A DNA stretch of 64,000 nt from Peromyscus leucopus (GCF_004664715.2 NC_051071.1:31994161-32058160); one strand, 5' to 3'; positions 11,300-21,594 are shown, counted from the first letter of the stretch. Program-made: numbers and translations. Notes: generated by a model not told the origin, from the letters alone.

Positions 11300-11545
11300 C
11301 TCAGCTGCCATGCATGAAGCCATGAATTCCATTCCCAGTCCCACACAAAACTTGGCATGAGGCCACATGCCTGTAATCCCAGCACTTGTAGGGTAGAGGC
11401 AGGAGGATCAAAAGTTCAAGGTCATCGTCAGCTATATAGAGAGCTCAGAGCCAGCCTGGCCTATAAGATACCCAGTCTTATAGATGGCCTATAAGATACC
11501 CAGTCTTATAGATGGCCTATAAGATACCATCTTTAAAAAGATGGA
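11300..11545 (+). mobile_element. B4 SINE with internal tandem repeat
   Basis: An ID-like head (cagctgccatgcatgaagcc, ccattcccagtccc) is joined to a B1-like right half (cacatgcctgtaatcccagc, gaggcaggaggatcaaaagt, cagagccagcctggcctata), which is the B4 architecture. At 11458-11528 a 28-bp unit starting ggcctataagatacccagtc is present about 2.5 times, identical between copies, duplicating the 'cctggcctata..gtctta' junction near the 3' end. Confidence 0.8.
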
Positions 11546-11625
11546 AAAAGAAGAGAGGAAGGAGGAAGAGGGGGAGGAAGAAAAGGGTCAGCAGGAAGAG
11601 GACAATGATGACAACAATACTAAGA
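11546..11625 (+). repeat. Purine-rich (GA-rich) tract
   Basis: From about 11541 to 11601 the plus strand is almost all A and G (aggaaggaggaagaggggga). It follows directly on the B4 and probably derives from its A-rich tail. Confidence 0.7.
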
Positions 11626-12174
11626 TAAAAATCAAGTAACTAGGACCCACAAGCTCCCTGACAGTTTCTCAACTCCACTGCTGCTTCCTTATTGAAAACA
11701 GTAGTTTCTGCTTCACGGGACTTATTAGACTAAAGAAAACAAAACATATGCAGAATACCAAGCCCAGCCCTGGGTTCTGATTAGCTTTTAAGAAATATTA
11801 TTTTGTGCCTCCCTGTTAACTACAGTGTTACAGGGTCCCTTTCATTTCTACTTTGTAATACACATAACCAAAGACATGGACGCTTTCCCTAAATTATTTC
11901 CCAGAACAAAAGATTTCTTTCTTATTTTCAAAGGCTTACAATGCTCATATTACAGGAGCCCTCATTGCTTTATTTAGAACAAAGAACTATTCACCAAAAT
12001 ACCTTGAACTGAAGTAGCTTGATGTTGATCTTCAGGTCACTGAGGGCATTCAGTTCTTTAAAAGAAAAAGGGGGAATCGCACAAGAATTTAGTGACTTCT
12101 GTGAAGTTGGAGGCATCATTTTCCACACAGAAAGAGAAAGATAAACACTCCCAAGAGATCACATGGAACAAATG
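11626..12174. other. Single-copy DNA, no gene seen
   Basis: I recognise no repeat or coding signature here. It may contain further decayed L1 sequence leading into the fragment at 12175, but I cannot show it. Confidence 0.35.
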
Positions 12175-12425
12175 AACAGTTCCAAGAAAGATAAGTCAAA
12201 AGAGGTCCTTCCAAAGTACTGTAAAATCAACATAATGACAGCAACAAATATGCACATTTTAATAATAACTTCAAATTTTAATTATCTCAACTCTCCAGCA
12301 AAGAGACATAGGCTAACACATTGGAACACATAACAGGGTCCATTTACACACCACACTAAAAAGAATAGATGCCACCTTAGGGTAAAAGGATGGGAAAAGT
12401 TATTCTCAAACAAGTTATTATGAAA
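12175..12425 (+). mobile_element. Decayed L1 ORF2 fragment (endonuclease to RT region)
   Basis: The series aataataacttcaaatttta, attatctcaactctcc, aagagacataggctaacaca, ttggaacacataacagggtc and aggataa-like ggtaaaaggatgggaaaagt follows L1 ORF2 in the segment encoding the end of the endonuclease domain. Stops and indels are present in all frames, so it is a relic. Confidence 0.75.
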
Positions 12426-13076
12426 ACTATTTTAGTAAATGGTCCCCATGTAAGTATTACACATAAAGAATAAAAAAATATATAAATATGGGAAGTAATG
12501 ACTTGGAATCAAATCTACAGCCTCAGTATGGATCCTGAAAGCCTCAATCCCCAAGAATGTAGCAGGAAGACTATTTGCTCAGAGCATCCATCTTGACTTC
12601 AGTGACTCACAGAAGAGGCTCAATAATGTGAAAATGTGTCATCAAGGAGGAGTGGGACACTGGATAAAGTGCTTACATGAAGTGTGATGGTAGAGAACAC
12701 CTTTCAAATTAATATTCCATTTACATATACTATTCACAAGATATTATTTCATATATTTTATATAAGTCAATTGGTAATGTGAATAGACATTAGACTGTGT
12801 CGCCAGCTCCATGAAAATTAACCAGACTCACATCAAATTCCAAAAGGTCTTTCCATTAGTAAAATGGAGTTGCATTAGACAACAGTAAACAGCTCTTCCG
12901 CACCCTGACATCACAGAGTGAGCATGAGGCCTGATCCTGTTGTAGAGTCCCCATGAGTCTTTCCAGCCAGGTAACTCTCTGCAATGAGCCTGGAACAGCT
13001 TGGGTTTCTGCGTGAATTTAAAGGAACATTTTCCTTTATGGTTAAATGCTTTTTAGTCTCTCTTCATTGACAGTGT

Positions 13077-13078
<2 letters not shown>
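12426..13078. other. Single-copy DNA, no gene seen
   Basis: The stretch is AT-rich near 12460-12490 and 12715-12780. No repeat family or exon signature was recognised. Confidence 0.4.

Positions 13079-13125
<47 letters not shown>
13079..13125. repeat. (CA)23 microsatellite
   Basis: This is a 47-nt uninterrupted CA tract with no SINE body recognised next to it. Confidence 0.97.
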
Positions 13126-13126
<1 letters not shown>

Positions 13127-13274
13127 ATCTGCTAGTGGTTCCTCAGAAAGATGTGGAATCACTTTCAGCATGCCCATGCTTGTAATGAAATACTGAAAGG
13201 CCCAATCTAATGCAGGCTTTCTGCAGTATGGACAGCTGCAGTACATTCATATTCTTGTGGCATGGTATGATAGC

Positions 13275-14040
13275 AGAGTTTCACAACATTTCCCCCTGTC
13301 TTCCCGAATAAGGAACATTTCTTTTTTATGTATTTAATTTTATGCAATATATTTTATTCTAGTCTTCCCCTGGACCTCTTGCTCATCTTCCTACTCATCC
13401 AATTTCTACCTACCCCCACCTTCCCATCCATCCAATTTCATGTTCTTTCTCTCAAAAAAAAATTTAATGAATCAAAAAAAAAAAAAGCAAACAAACAAAC
13501 AGACAAAAAAAGTACACACAAAAAACATGGAATGTTTTGTGATAGCCCAACTACTCTTAAGCATGGGGTCTGCCTTGGCATGTGATTGATATACCCAATG
13601 TCTATTTATTGGAGAAAACTGATTTTCCATCTCCTAGCAGGCATCTATTGTCATTCGATTCTTGGTTAGGGGAGGGACTTTGTGCCTAGTCCCCCTTCTC
13701 CATGCCAGGATTTTGTCTATCCTAAAGTTGCCCAGGTCTTGTGTGTGCTGTCACAGTCTCTGTGAGATTATGTGTGTCAACCTTGTTGTATTTGTAGAAT
13801 GTTTCCTTGGGGTCATCCATCACCTCTGACTCTTATAATCTTTTATTTCCTCTTTCACATACATCTCTGAGCTGGATCCCATTTAGGGTTGAGTGCTCCA
13901 GAGACTTTCAATGTCTGTACACTGTCCAGTTGAGGGTCTCTGTGTTAATTACCATCTCCTGTAAGAAACTTCTCCAGGGCAGATTGAGTGATGCACTGAT
14001 CTATGGGTATAGCAATGTGTCACTAGGAGTCACTTTTTTA
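13275..14040 (-). mobile_element. Rodent L1 (Lx-like) 3' UTR, distal part
   Basis: On the plus strand: cttcccctggacctcttgct, A-rich caaacaaacaaacagac, aagcatggggtctgccttgg, gagaaaactgattttccatc, tcttggttaggggaggga, tgtgctgtcacagtctctgt and gtccagttgagggtctctgt. This is the reverse complement of a rodent L1 3' UTR. The block at 35758-36845 is a second copy of the same region and shows that the two halves here (13275-14040 and 14385-15085) were once continuous. Confidence 0.85.
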
Positions 14041-14384
14041 AAAAAGCGTGCTCAATGAAGCTTATTAAACATAGTTGCATATATTTACAGTCTTTCATGG
14101 TTGAGTATTAAAGTAGACAAGCAATTTCAGAGTTCCCATTCAAAGGCAGTTGTTGCTGCTGCTGCTGTTGTGGTTGCTGCTGCTGCTGTGGTTGCTGCTG
14201 CTGCTGTTGCTCTAGGGAGAAACAGTCTGTCTCTGGTGGGATGAAATAAGGAGCTAAAGTTTCTTCCCATGACTAATTCTAAATAATGTGTGCAGCACCT
14301 AAGTCCCAAGTTCTTTCACAGGAGATTGGTATGAGATACCTCGTGTTCTCATCAGTCATCAGTCATGGAAAGAAATTAGGGGAT
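14041..14384. other. Segment of ~340 bp splitting the L1 3' UTR
   Basis: The L1 sequence stops after ctaggagtcactttttta and resumes at gtttcattgctatgttccta; in the second copy these parts are contiguous (gaggaattgttttattgctg). The intervening DNA is not L1 3' UTR as I know it and matches no repeat I recognise. It contains a CTG-rich tract. It could be an inserted element or sequence that the other copy lost. Confidence 0.6.
14148..14213 (+). repeat. Imperfect (CTG/TTG)n trinucleotide repeat
   Basis: About 66 nt of gttgctgctgctgctg blocks interrupted by TGTGGT. The minus strand reads as CAG/CAA and gives an Ala/Thr-rich spurious open frame. CTG repeats can form hairpins, but the frequent interruptions should stabilise this one. 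Confidence 0.93.
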
Positions 14385-15085
14385 GTTTCATTGCTATGTT
14401 CCTATAGCAGAATAATAGTAGTGGATTTTCTCCTGGGCCCATGGCCTACCTACCCTCGGGTTCATGGCCATTTTATGAGAGTCAGATGTTGGTTCCATCT
14501 CATAGAATGGGCCTTAAATACGATCAAAAAGTTGTTGGTTACTCCAGAGCTTTTTGCCACCGTTGTACCAATACATATTTCCGGCAGGTTGTAGGGTTCA
14601 TAGATGAGAGATATTCATGATTAATTTTCTCCTCTGGAAGTATACAAAGTACCTTCCATAACCATGAATGGTAGAGATGAAATTTCTAATTGGTCATCAG
14701 CTTAATTTCTCCATGTTGGATGATATACAGAAGTAGTGTCTTCAGCAATAGGTCTTATGATCAGGCTGTGGAAAGTAACCAATAGCATTGGCAATGTTTG
14801 GGTGAGTTTATGGGTCCCATCTGGCCGAAGACTCAAAAATATGTAACCCATTCCTGGTACCACCATTAATTGGTAGCATATGATGTATACTTGGGGCTTT
14901 GTCTCTCTTGTTATATTGTAAATCCATTTAAGTTTATTTTGTATCTGTATATATTTTAGGAAGCATCTACAGTATTGTATTTCTATATGGCTTTTCAGAC
15001 GGTTATTATTGTTAGTTATCCCCCCTCTTACCTTGCTCCCACTTCCCCCTCCCCATTTAACTTTTCTATTATAGTTTTTACTTTA
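14385..15085 (-). mobile_element. Rodent L1 (Lx-like) 3' UTR, proximal part
   Basis: It resumes with cattgctatgttcctatagc and continues tctcctgggcccatggccta, ggttccatctcatagaatgg, gccttaaatacgatcaaaaa, accttccataaccatgaatg, cttaatttctccatgttgg and ttcagcaataggtcttatg, all in rodent L1 order (reverse complement). The right boundary in the C-rich segment near 15020-15085 is uncertain. Confidence 0.8.
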
Positions 15086-15394
15086 GCTGTTTATAGGAAC
15101 ACTTCTTAAAGATGGGAAATGCTTTATCCTCAAGCCTAGACTAACACCAGCCATAAGCTGGAACTACTACAAATTCCCATTTCAAAAGAAAAGAATTTCT
15201 ATGCATCTGACATCACCAGGAAGAAATCCTGCCTTGGTGATATGAATGAAACTGATTTTTTTTTAATGCAAGTGAAATATCCAAAGACAGTGCAATCTTG
15301 TTTATGCATAGAACCTTAAAACGCCAAACTCAGAGACACCTAGACACATCATAGGCTTTGCTGCCATGGTGTGCCAGCAGTGGCTGAGACAGAA
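15086..15394. other. Unassigned DNA between L1 fragments
   Basis: No family can be named. It lies between an antisense rodent L1 and a sense L1M 3' end and may be part of the older L1M element. Confidence 0.35.
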
Positions 15395-15605
15395 GAAATG
15401 AAAACACATTCACCAAGGGTACAAACCTGCACTTGCACAATGAACATGCTCCAAGAGTCTAATGCAGAGCACAGGAGGGGGAGGATATGTCAGTTAACTT
15501 GATTGTGGCTATCACTATGCAATGAATATGTATACCTAATCAGGACATTGTACACCTTGAATACCTTCAATCTGTATCTCTCAATTGAATATTTTAAAGT
15601 TTCAA
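15395..15605 (+). mobile_element. Ancient L1M 3' UTR end (L1MB-like)
   Basis: The order accaagggtacaaacctgca, ctccaagagtctaatgcag, tcagttaacttgattgtggc, aatgaatatgtatacctaat, ggacattgtacaccttgaat and ctctcaattgaatattttaa matches the end of an L1M 3' UTR. It is a pre-rodent insertion. Confidence 0.75.
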
Positions 15606-16689
15606 AAAGTACTTTGCATATGAATACTACTTATAAGGTATCAGACTCCTCAGTGCTGGATTTGTCAAACAAAGACTGAATGAACCAGCACCTGTTAGCA
15701 ATTCTGTCACCCCTGCTTGTAAATTGAAGACTGCACAACATTACTGAGGCACAAAATTAACTTAGTGGGTCCTCATCCAACACAGACACACACCACACCT
15801 TATGACTTTCAACTACAATTGCACATACACACGTACGGTCAAAATACAATAAAATAAATTATAACTAGATTGATAAAGATGTCTTCAATAATAAGAATAA
15901 AATTAACATGTTCAATATGTATTGTACGAAATAAGAGAGCAGTGAACTTTTTCCATGATCATCTATTTTGATGGTGGATATGCTGACATAGGCACACAAC
16001 CTCTCACATGACTAGGACAAGGCATATAATTTGTCAGTGCTGAGCACACACAAGACATAAGCCCCCAAGCCGCTGGTAATTACAAACACATTGCTAACTA
16101 TCTTTACCTGCCCCAATGAGAAGTCAGAGAAATAAGATCTGAAGCCTCTTCTACAGTTAAGTACAGAGAATATTTCAGTGGTTTAAGGCAAAAGTACAGT
16201 AAACCTCAGTGACTTGCCAGTTTACATTTCTAAACAGAGAAGTCCTATAATTGGAAAAGATTTACCCCCAGGCCCACCAGGGACCCACATTAGTGTTAAA
16301 CTCCCCAGTATCAGATCTCTTGCCACTGATAAATTTTAACAAGGCATACATGCCAACTCTGAGTCTGCAATGTAGAGAAACAACTGAAAACATGAGTATG
16401 AAATGACCACAGAACACTGAAACAGCCCTTAAAAAACATGTGAGATGTGACTAGACGGAAACTCAAGGGCGAAGTTCTTAGTTGTATTTGTTGTAGTGCT
16501 GACCCGAGTACACACGTTTGCCCAACGTCATCTAAGTGTACAGCTAGATCTCATTTATTTTATTTTCTATGGATTATATTTACTTGATATATGGTATTTC
16601 AAGAAGGAAAGAAACAAGGGTTGGAAGTGAATATAAATCTATCATTCAAAAGTCCAACTTAAACTTTGGAAATAAGATTGTGGGTTTTG
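15606..16689. other. Single-copy DNA, no gene seen
   Basis: No repeat or exon signature was recognised over 1.1 kb. An AT-rich piece lies at 15840-15930. Confidence 0.4.
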
Positions 16690-16815
16690 GAATCCGACAG
16701 TCTTAAGTTTCATATGCTACCCCTTTGTTCTAGTTGTATGACTCTCCCTAAGTCACATGGGGTACCCAAGGCTCAGATGTTTTTCTAACTGTAAAATAAA
16801 GAATATTAGGAGATA
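16690..16815 (+). mobile_element. MIR SINE fragment
   Basis: ttttggaatccgacagtctt, gttgtatgactctccctaag, tcacatgg..tacccaaggc, tcagatgtttttctaactgt and aaaataaagaat follow the MIR core and 3' part (tgtgtgaccttgggcaagtt, cctcagtttcctcatctgta, aaatggg). Confidence 0.6.
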
Positions 16816-17129
16816 TGCACTATTTTCATGTCAGTTGAAATGGGTGCAAATATAGTCATGGGGAGCAAAATTAAAAACAGAAATGACTGCAGGAGAAGAA
16901 AGGAGTAATCAGTTCTCCAGATAGTGAGGGTTAAGGATGAAAAGACTAGATAATAATTTATTCAGAGAGGGTAGATAAAGCTCTACACAGAGTGGTTTTT
17001 CTTCTGGAGCCCGAGCTTGTAGGAGAGAAAAAATAAGATGAAAACTTCTGGGGTAAGGAGGGTCATTTTCCTTTATGGAAGTGGCCCCTGCGAGGTTGCC
17101 CATGGCCCAATGGAAGACTCTACACCCAT

Positions 17130-17130
<1 letters not shown>

Positions 17131-17177
<47 letters not shown>

Positions 17178-17189
17178 CCTGGTGCTGTC

Positions 17190-17244
<55 letters not shown>
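17131..17244. repeat. Two (CA)n tracts separated by 25 bp with TA steps
   Basis: A 40-nt CA tract at 17131-17170 runs into tatatat, a short unique spacer (cctggtgctgtcc), then atatatacac and a second CA tract to 17244. The symmetric TATATA edges suggest one compound microsatellite that was interrupted. Confidence 0.95.
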
Positions 17245-17247
<3 letters not shown>

Positions 17248-17290
17248 TTGCACTGATTAGCCTCAGTGGGCTAAGAAAAGAGATTATGAG

Positions 17291-17446
17291 TTGGGCGGTA
17301 GTGGCGCACGCCTTTAATCCCAGCACTTGGGAAGCAGAGGCAGGCAGATCTCTGTGAGTTCAAGGCCAGTCTGGGCTACAGAGTGAGTTCCAGGACAGGC
17401 GCAAAGCTACACAGAGAAACCTTATCTCAAAAAAACAAAACAAAAT
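17291..17446 (+). mobile_element. B1 SINE whose tail became a GAA microsatellite
   Basis: A full-length B1 starts ttgggcggtagtggcgcacg and ends acagagaaaccttatctcaa plus an A-rich tail. The flanks aagaaaagagattatgag (17273-17290) and aagaaaagagtttatggag (17582-17600) are a TSD of about 18 bp with two differences, and the right copy lies beyond the GAA tract, so the GAA array is part of this insertion. Confidence 0.93.
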
Positions 17447-17580
17447 GAAGAAGAAGAAGAAGAAGAAGAAGGAGAAGGAGAAGGAGAAGGAGAAGAAGAA
17501 GAAGAAGAAGAAGAAGAAGAAGAAGAAGAAGAAGAAGAAGAAGAAGAAGAAGAAGAAGAAGAAGAAAAAGAAGAGGAAGA
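17447..17580 (+). repeat. (GAA)n microsatellite, ~134 nt
   Basis: About 44 GAA/AAG triplets with a GGAGAA variant block near 17470-17490. It lies between the B1 body and the right TSD copy, so it grew in the SINE tail. Long GAA/TTC arrays can form triplex DNA and are length-unstable. Confidence 0.97.
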
Positions 17581-17689
17581 AAAGAAAAGAGTTTATGGAG
17601 TTGAGAAAAATATGGAATGGTGGTGGGGTTTCTGGAAGGATTTGAGGGGTAGGTGGGAAGTTGCTATGATAAAATGCATTTTATGCATG

Positions 17690-17690
<1 letters not shown>

Positions 17691-17746
<56 letters not shown>

Positions 17747-17800
17747 GGACAGGTAGACAGACAGACAGACAGACAGACAGGTAGATAGAGGGATAGATAA
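17691..17800 (+). repeat. (GATA)n(GACA)n compound microsatellite
   Basis: GATA units run from 17691 to 17747, then a short transition and GACA units at about 17756-17780, then a few more GATA-like units to 17798. GATA/GACA arrays are the motif class known as Bkm repeats. Confidence 0.96.
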
Positions 17801-18342
17801 AAAGAAAGATGTACAGAATAGACAGTCCTTCATTTACAAAGGCGTCTTGAGTTGTGATGAACATGTGATGTGATACTGGGCTCTCCAGGATCTTGATTCC
17901 CTCATGTGTATGGAATTCCTATGGCAGCATTGGTGGTGCTGCCCCCTAGGTTATCCAGTATCCTGTGAGGTCCTACCATGGAATTCTGCATGATTCACCC
18001 TATTCTTGTCACTCAGCTTCCCAATTCTTGGGCCTGATGATCAGCAGACTCATCTCTTCTTGGGTTTCTTAAACAGCCTTCAGAAAACTCTGGTTCATTG
18101 ATCCTAAGACATCCCAAGCATGTCTTACACAATGAACAAAAGAGTTTGACACTCCAGTCTACCAACTTGGAAGAGAAGATAGCAGCTGGAAATAAGTTGC
18201 ATCACTCTACAACAGAAATGGAGGAAACTGTTTCTTTGTGTTTCCTTCTGAAACAGAGAGACAAGGAAAAAGATGAAGTAACCAGAAAAACTAAATAGAA
18301 ATCATCAGAAGGGATGGGTGTCTAAAGAGACATTGAAGAAAA
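17801..18342. other. Single-copy DNA, no gene seen
   Basis: No repeat or exon was recognised. A partial CTCF-like core (agggggcagca on the minus strand) lies at 17937-17950, but its 5' half does not fit. Confidence 0.4.
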
Positions 18343-18575
18343 CTGGCTGGAGAGATGGTTCCATCAGTAATACACTTTGCTGTCATGAGGACCTAGGTTA
18401 GGATCCCCAGCACCCATGTAAGGTCAAACAACTGTAGTCCCAGATATGGCAAGGTGAGAGACTAAGACAGAAGGATCTCCAGATGTTTACAGGGCAGCTG
18501 GCTTAGCCTATTGAGTGAACTTCCAGGGAGTCTCTCAGAGCAAAAGGCTACTCAGGGTGTCACACAAGGGTGAGC
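18343..18575 (+). mobile_element. RSINE1-type SINE, diverged
   Basis: aactggctggagagatggtt, tgctgtcatgaggacctagg, ggatccccagcacccatgta, ctgtagtcccagatatggc and acttccagggagtctctcag occur in RSINE1 order. The tail is lost. Confidence 0.75.
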
Positions 18576-19293
18576 TATATCTGCTGGCAATCTTCCGTGG
18601 GTGATTAGATTTCCTGTTGATCAAAGATGGCTATCCCCTTGCAAGGAACATTTCAAAGTTAGAGCTGGTCAGCTTATTATGGCATTCTACACAATAGTTG
18701 TGGAAAGGAGGAAAGAAATAGTGAAAGAGAAGAGAGACACACACAGAGAAGGAAGATGCATATCCAAGATGCATATTGTTAAAAAAAAAAAATCAAACTG
18801 TAGGACATACTGGTACAATCCCATTTTTGTTTAAAAAAATGTTGAACTATTCACTTAAATAAGTATTAGTGTGCCACGCCTTTAAGAGAAGATTGAGAAT
18901 GTGAGAAATACTTCCTTTATAGACTGTGTGTTTCTATAACATTTCAGTTTTATTTCCAGCAATTATGTGTTGCTATTGTAGTAAAAAAATACAAAAATAG
19001 TAAACATCTTGTTTACTATTACAAATAGTTACATCAAAGGAAGAAAAGCACCTGGGAAGCACATGGGAACCCATCTTTTTTCATTCTGGATATTCTAATC
19101 ACACCCTCAGTTGCTCTTAAACCACAAAACTTATTTCTCACAGTTTGGTTGGCTGAGCAGTCTGGGGAAAGCCACATGCAGATGTGGTGTTCCATGAGTC
19201 TATTCCCTGGGTTATAGATGGCACCTTCCTCTTGTTTACCCAGAAGAAGGGACAAGTCAGTTTCTCAAGTCTCTTTTAAAGGGGTGCTAACCC
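18576..19293. other. Single-copy DNA, no gene seen
   Basis: It holds a 12-A run at 18781-18792 and otherwise no recognised repeat. Small open frames (up to 77 codons) are not supported as genes. Confidence 0.4.
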
Positions 19294-19295
19294 AT

Positions 19296-19676
19296 AGCTG
19301 GGAAGGGAGCTCAGTGGGTAAAAACACTCGCTGTGCAAGCATGAGGACCTCATTCAAATACCTCACACCTACGTAAAATGCTGGGCACCACCAAGCACAA
19401 GCCTCCAACCCAGTGCTGTAAGAGATGGAGACAGGAGGATTGCTGCCACTTGATGGGCACCTAGCTCCAAATTCAATGAGACACCCTGTCTCAAGGGATT
19501 AAGACAGAGAGTAGAGCTGGACACTCAATGCCTTTTTCTGACCATTACACACATTTGTGCATTGCACAAACATGCATATATGTACACATATACATGTATC
19601 TGCACACATATACATATATGTACTTATACATACACACAAATATACACACATATGTGAATAAAAATAAAATAAATCT
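19296..19676 (+). mobile_element. RSINE1-type SINE, near full length
   Basis: It runs from agctgggaagggagctcagt through gcaagcatgaggacctcatt, ctgtaagagatggagacagg, caatgagacaccctgtctca to a long alternating pyrimidine-purine tail (catatacatatatgtac) ending in aataaaaataaaataaa near 19676. Confidence 0.82.
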
Positions 19677-19935
19677 CATTCATGGGACTTGGCCTTCATG
19701 GCCTAATCACCTTCCCCAGACTTATTTCCTAATATGAGTAAATTTCATTGCATAAGTTGGGGAAAGGGGAATAAATGTTCAAGCATAAATATAACAAGAT
19801 ACAGGACAGTTTTCCCAATACACAACATAAGAAAAATTAGCCTCTATAATAAAACATTATTCTCAATCAGAAACAAGGAATAAGAAATAGGGTCAATAGT
19901 GTTATCTTTAAATCTCCCCAAGACAGAAATGTCCT
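19677..19935. other. Single-copy DNA, no gene seen
   Basis: No repeat or exon was recognised between the RSINE1 and the B2 target site. Confidence 0.35.
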
Positions 19936-19949
19936 CATAGAGGCCTTCA

Positions 19950-20151
19950 TTCTTTCTTTTCTTTTTTTTTTTAAGATTTATTTATTTGTTATATGTACAG
20001 TATTCTGCCTGCACGTGTCCCTGCAGGCCAGAAGAGGGGACCAGATCTCATTACAAGTAGTCGTGAGCCACCATGTGGTTGCTGGGAATTGAACTCAGGA
20101 CCTCTGGAAGAGCAGTCAGTGCTCTTAACCACTGAGCCATCTCTCCAGCCC
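19950..20151 (-). mobile_element. Young B2-family SINE with perfect TSD
   Basis: The plus strand runs from a T-rich tail through taagatttatttatttgtta, gaggggaccagatctcatta, gccaccatgtggttgctggg, aactcaggacctctggaaga to gagccatctctccagccc. The flanks catagaggccttca (19936-19949 and 20152-20165) are identical over 14 bp, so the insertion is recent. It belongs to the same subfamily as the copy at 59171-59373. Confidence 0.95.
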
Positions 20152-20165
20152 CATAGAGGCCTTCA

Positions 20166-20504
20166 AAGCACTCTCTGACAGAAAGAAACCTATAAAAATG
20201 GCCCTAGTGTGTACCTAGAATTTCCCTTTATTTTGAAGATTGCTCATAGCTTACTAGTTAGCCTAATTCTAAGAGCACCGCAGGGAGGATTTCACATCAC
20301 TGTGAATTCTGAGGTGCTTTGTAAGTTTATATGAGTATCAGGCCAAACAAGCTTGTGTTTATGAGACCTCTGGTGAGCATTTGACATCATTAGTGTCTTT
20401 CATGTACTATATTGCTCACCTTGCATTGGTGAACTCTTATTATGTTAATGTTGTCCCTTCCTAGGAGGAGGGAACAGCGGTTTCAAAAGGTGACTAGGGA
20501 ATGT
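20166..20504. other. Single-copy DNA, no gene seen
   Basis: No repeat family or coding signature was recognised. Confidence 0.35.
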
Positions 20505-20655
20505 GTCACAATAACCAGCCTGATGACCCTTCACAATGCTGGAGTTACAGGCTTATGCCCAGTCATGCCCAGCTTCTTTCAAGGGTGCTGGGACTTGAAC
20601 TGAGGCCCTCACGTGTGCACACACAACACGTGTCATTACCCTCTAAGCTCCAGAT
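20505..20655 (-). mobile_element. B4-type SINE fragment
   Basis: The plus strand has caatgctggagttacaggct, tgcccagtcatgcccagctt, gggtgctgggacttgaactg, aggccctcacgtgtgcac and taccctctaagctccag, the reverse complement of a B1-like half joined to an ID-like head. Confidence 0.7.
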
Positions 20656-21594
20656 TAGCACCCTTTGAAAAGAGACTCCAGAAACCGCCTTGTCCCATCT
20701 GCTATGTGTAGAAACAATGAACTACCTGGTTATTGGCTACAACAAATGCTAGAAAATGTGTGAATAAATAAGTGGACACAGGGGTCCCAGTTCACAGCTT
20801 CATCCGAGGCACTGGTGGGAACCCAGAGGTCCCTAGGCATCTGGATCTAACACTTCCTAGGCGTTTGGGGAATACTGAGTTTTCATGACTGAAGTTAAAG
20901 GAGTCTCAAAAGTCCACACACAGACTCCCTAGGCAACCCTCCTGGGATCTCTCAGAACCAGGAAATCTTTTCACACCTCTGGCCTGGCCATGTGCTCCTG
21001 AAGAGGGACAATTGAGCAGAGATCTGTCCTACCAGAGTGAAAAATCTCTTTATCGTTGAATCGGCTTGTCTGAAATCATCCTGAGAGTTGGATCATGAGC
21101 CCTTTAAGGCTGGACTGTTCAGACTTTTTGAGTCTGAAAGATGTGGCCAAGAGCTCTGTGGCTACTAATGTAATATTTTACCCCTAAGTGTCAAGCCATG
21201 GCTACATTTTATAGTACCACCAGGGGGCAGCAATGTGCAAATAACTTCTCTGCAGGCCCTGCCTGTTAGGTTGGCATAACAAGAAGCCGTGGCTCCCTCT
21301 TCCTTGTGCTTCTCAGATTTAAAATAATGGTAACATGATCACTTCGGGTCTGCTCTGGGACCTGACAGAAGTAATCCATTTCAGATGAAAGCATCCCGAC
21401 GATGCACAGATGCATCGGAATCGATGTTGTCAGTATTTGGATTCCGTGCATTTGGACATTCCACCATAGGCCAAGAACTGGGGGCAAGGGCAAGTTGCAG
21501 TCAGTGGGGATCAGATGCACGCAGCCACTTAAAACTACAGCACTCACACTTAAAAGTGTGAAGCACTTCTTTTGTACATATTCATCTTATTTTT
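20656..21594. other. Single-copy DNA containing a strong CTCF-like motif
   Basis: No repeat is recognised over about 0.9 kb; the CTCF-like motif at 21217-21233 is listed separately. A frame on the minus strand (21266-21547) and one on the plus strand (21402-21686) overlap and neither has a known domain. Confidence 0.4.
21217..21233 (+). promoter_or_regulatory. Strong candidate CTCF site
   Basis: ccaccagggggcagcaa fits the CTCF core (CCASYAGRKGGCRS) at essentially every position. The surrounding sequence is not a recognisable SINE, so this is not a B2-derived site. CTCF organises chromatin loops through such motifs, and the plus orientation would favour pairing with a minus-strand site downstream. 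Binding is inferred only. Confidence 0.7.

Noticed and set aside
16909..17260. Frames with long Val-Cys or Thr-His repeats on both strands
   Set aside because: They are translations of the CA/TG microsatellites.
17445..17645. Lys-rich 66-codon frame
   Set aside because: It is the GAA array of a B1 tail.
17937..17950. CTCF-like core agggggcagca on the minus strand
   Set aside because: Three bases in the 5' half of the core (CCAC) do not fit.
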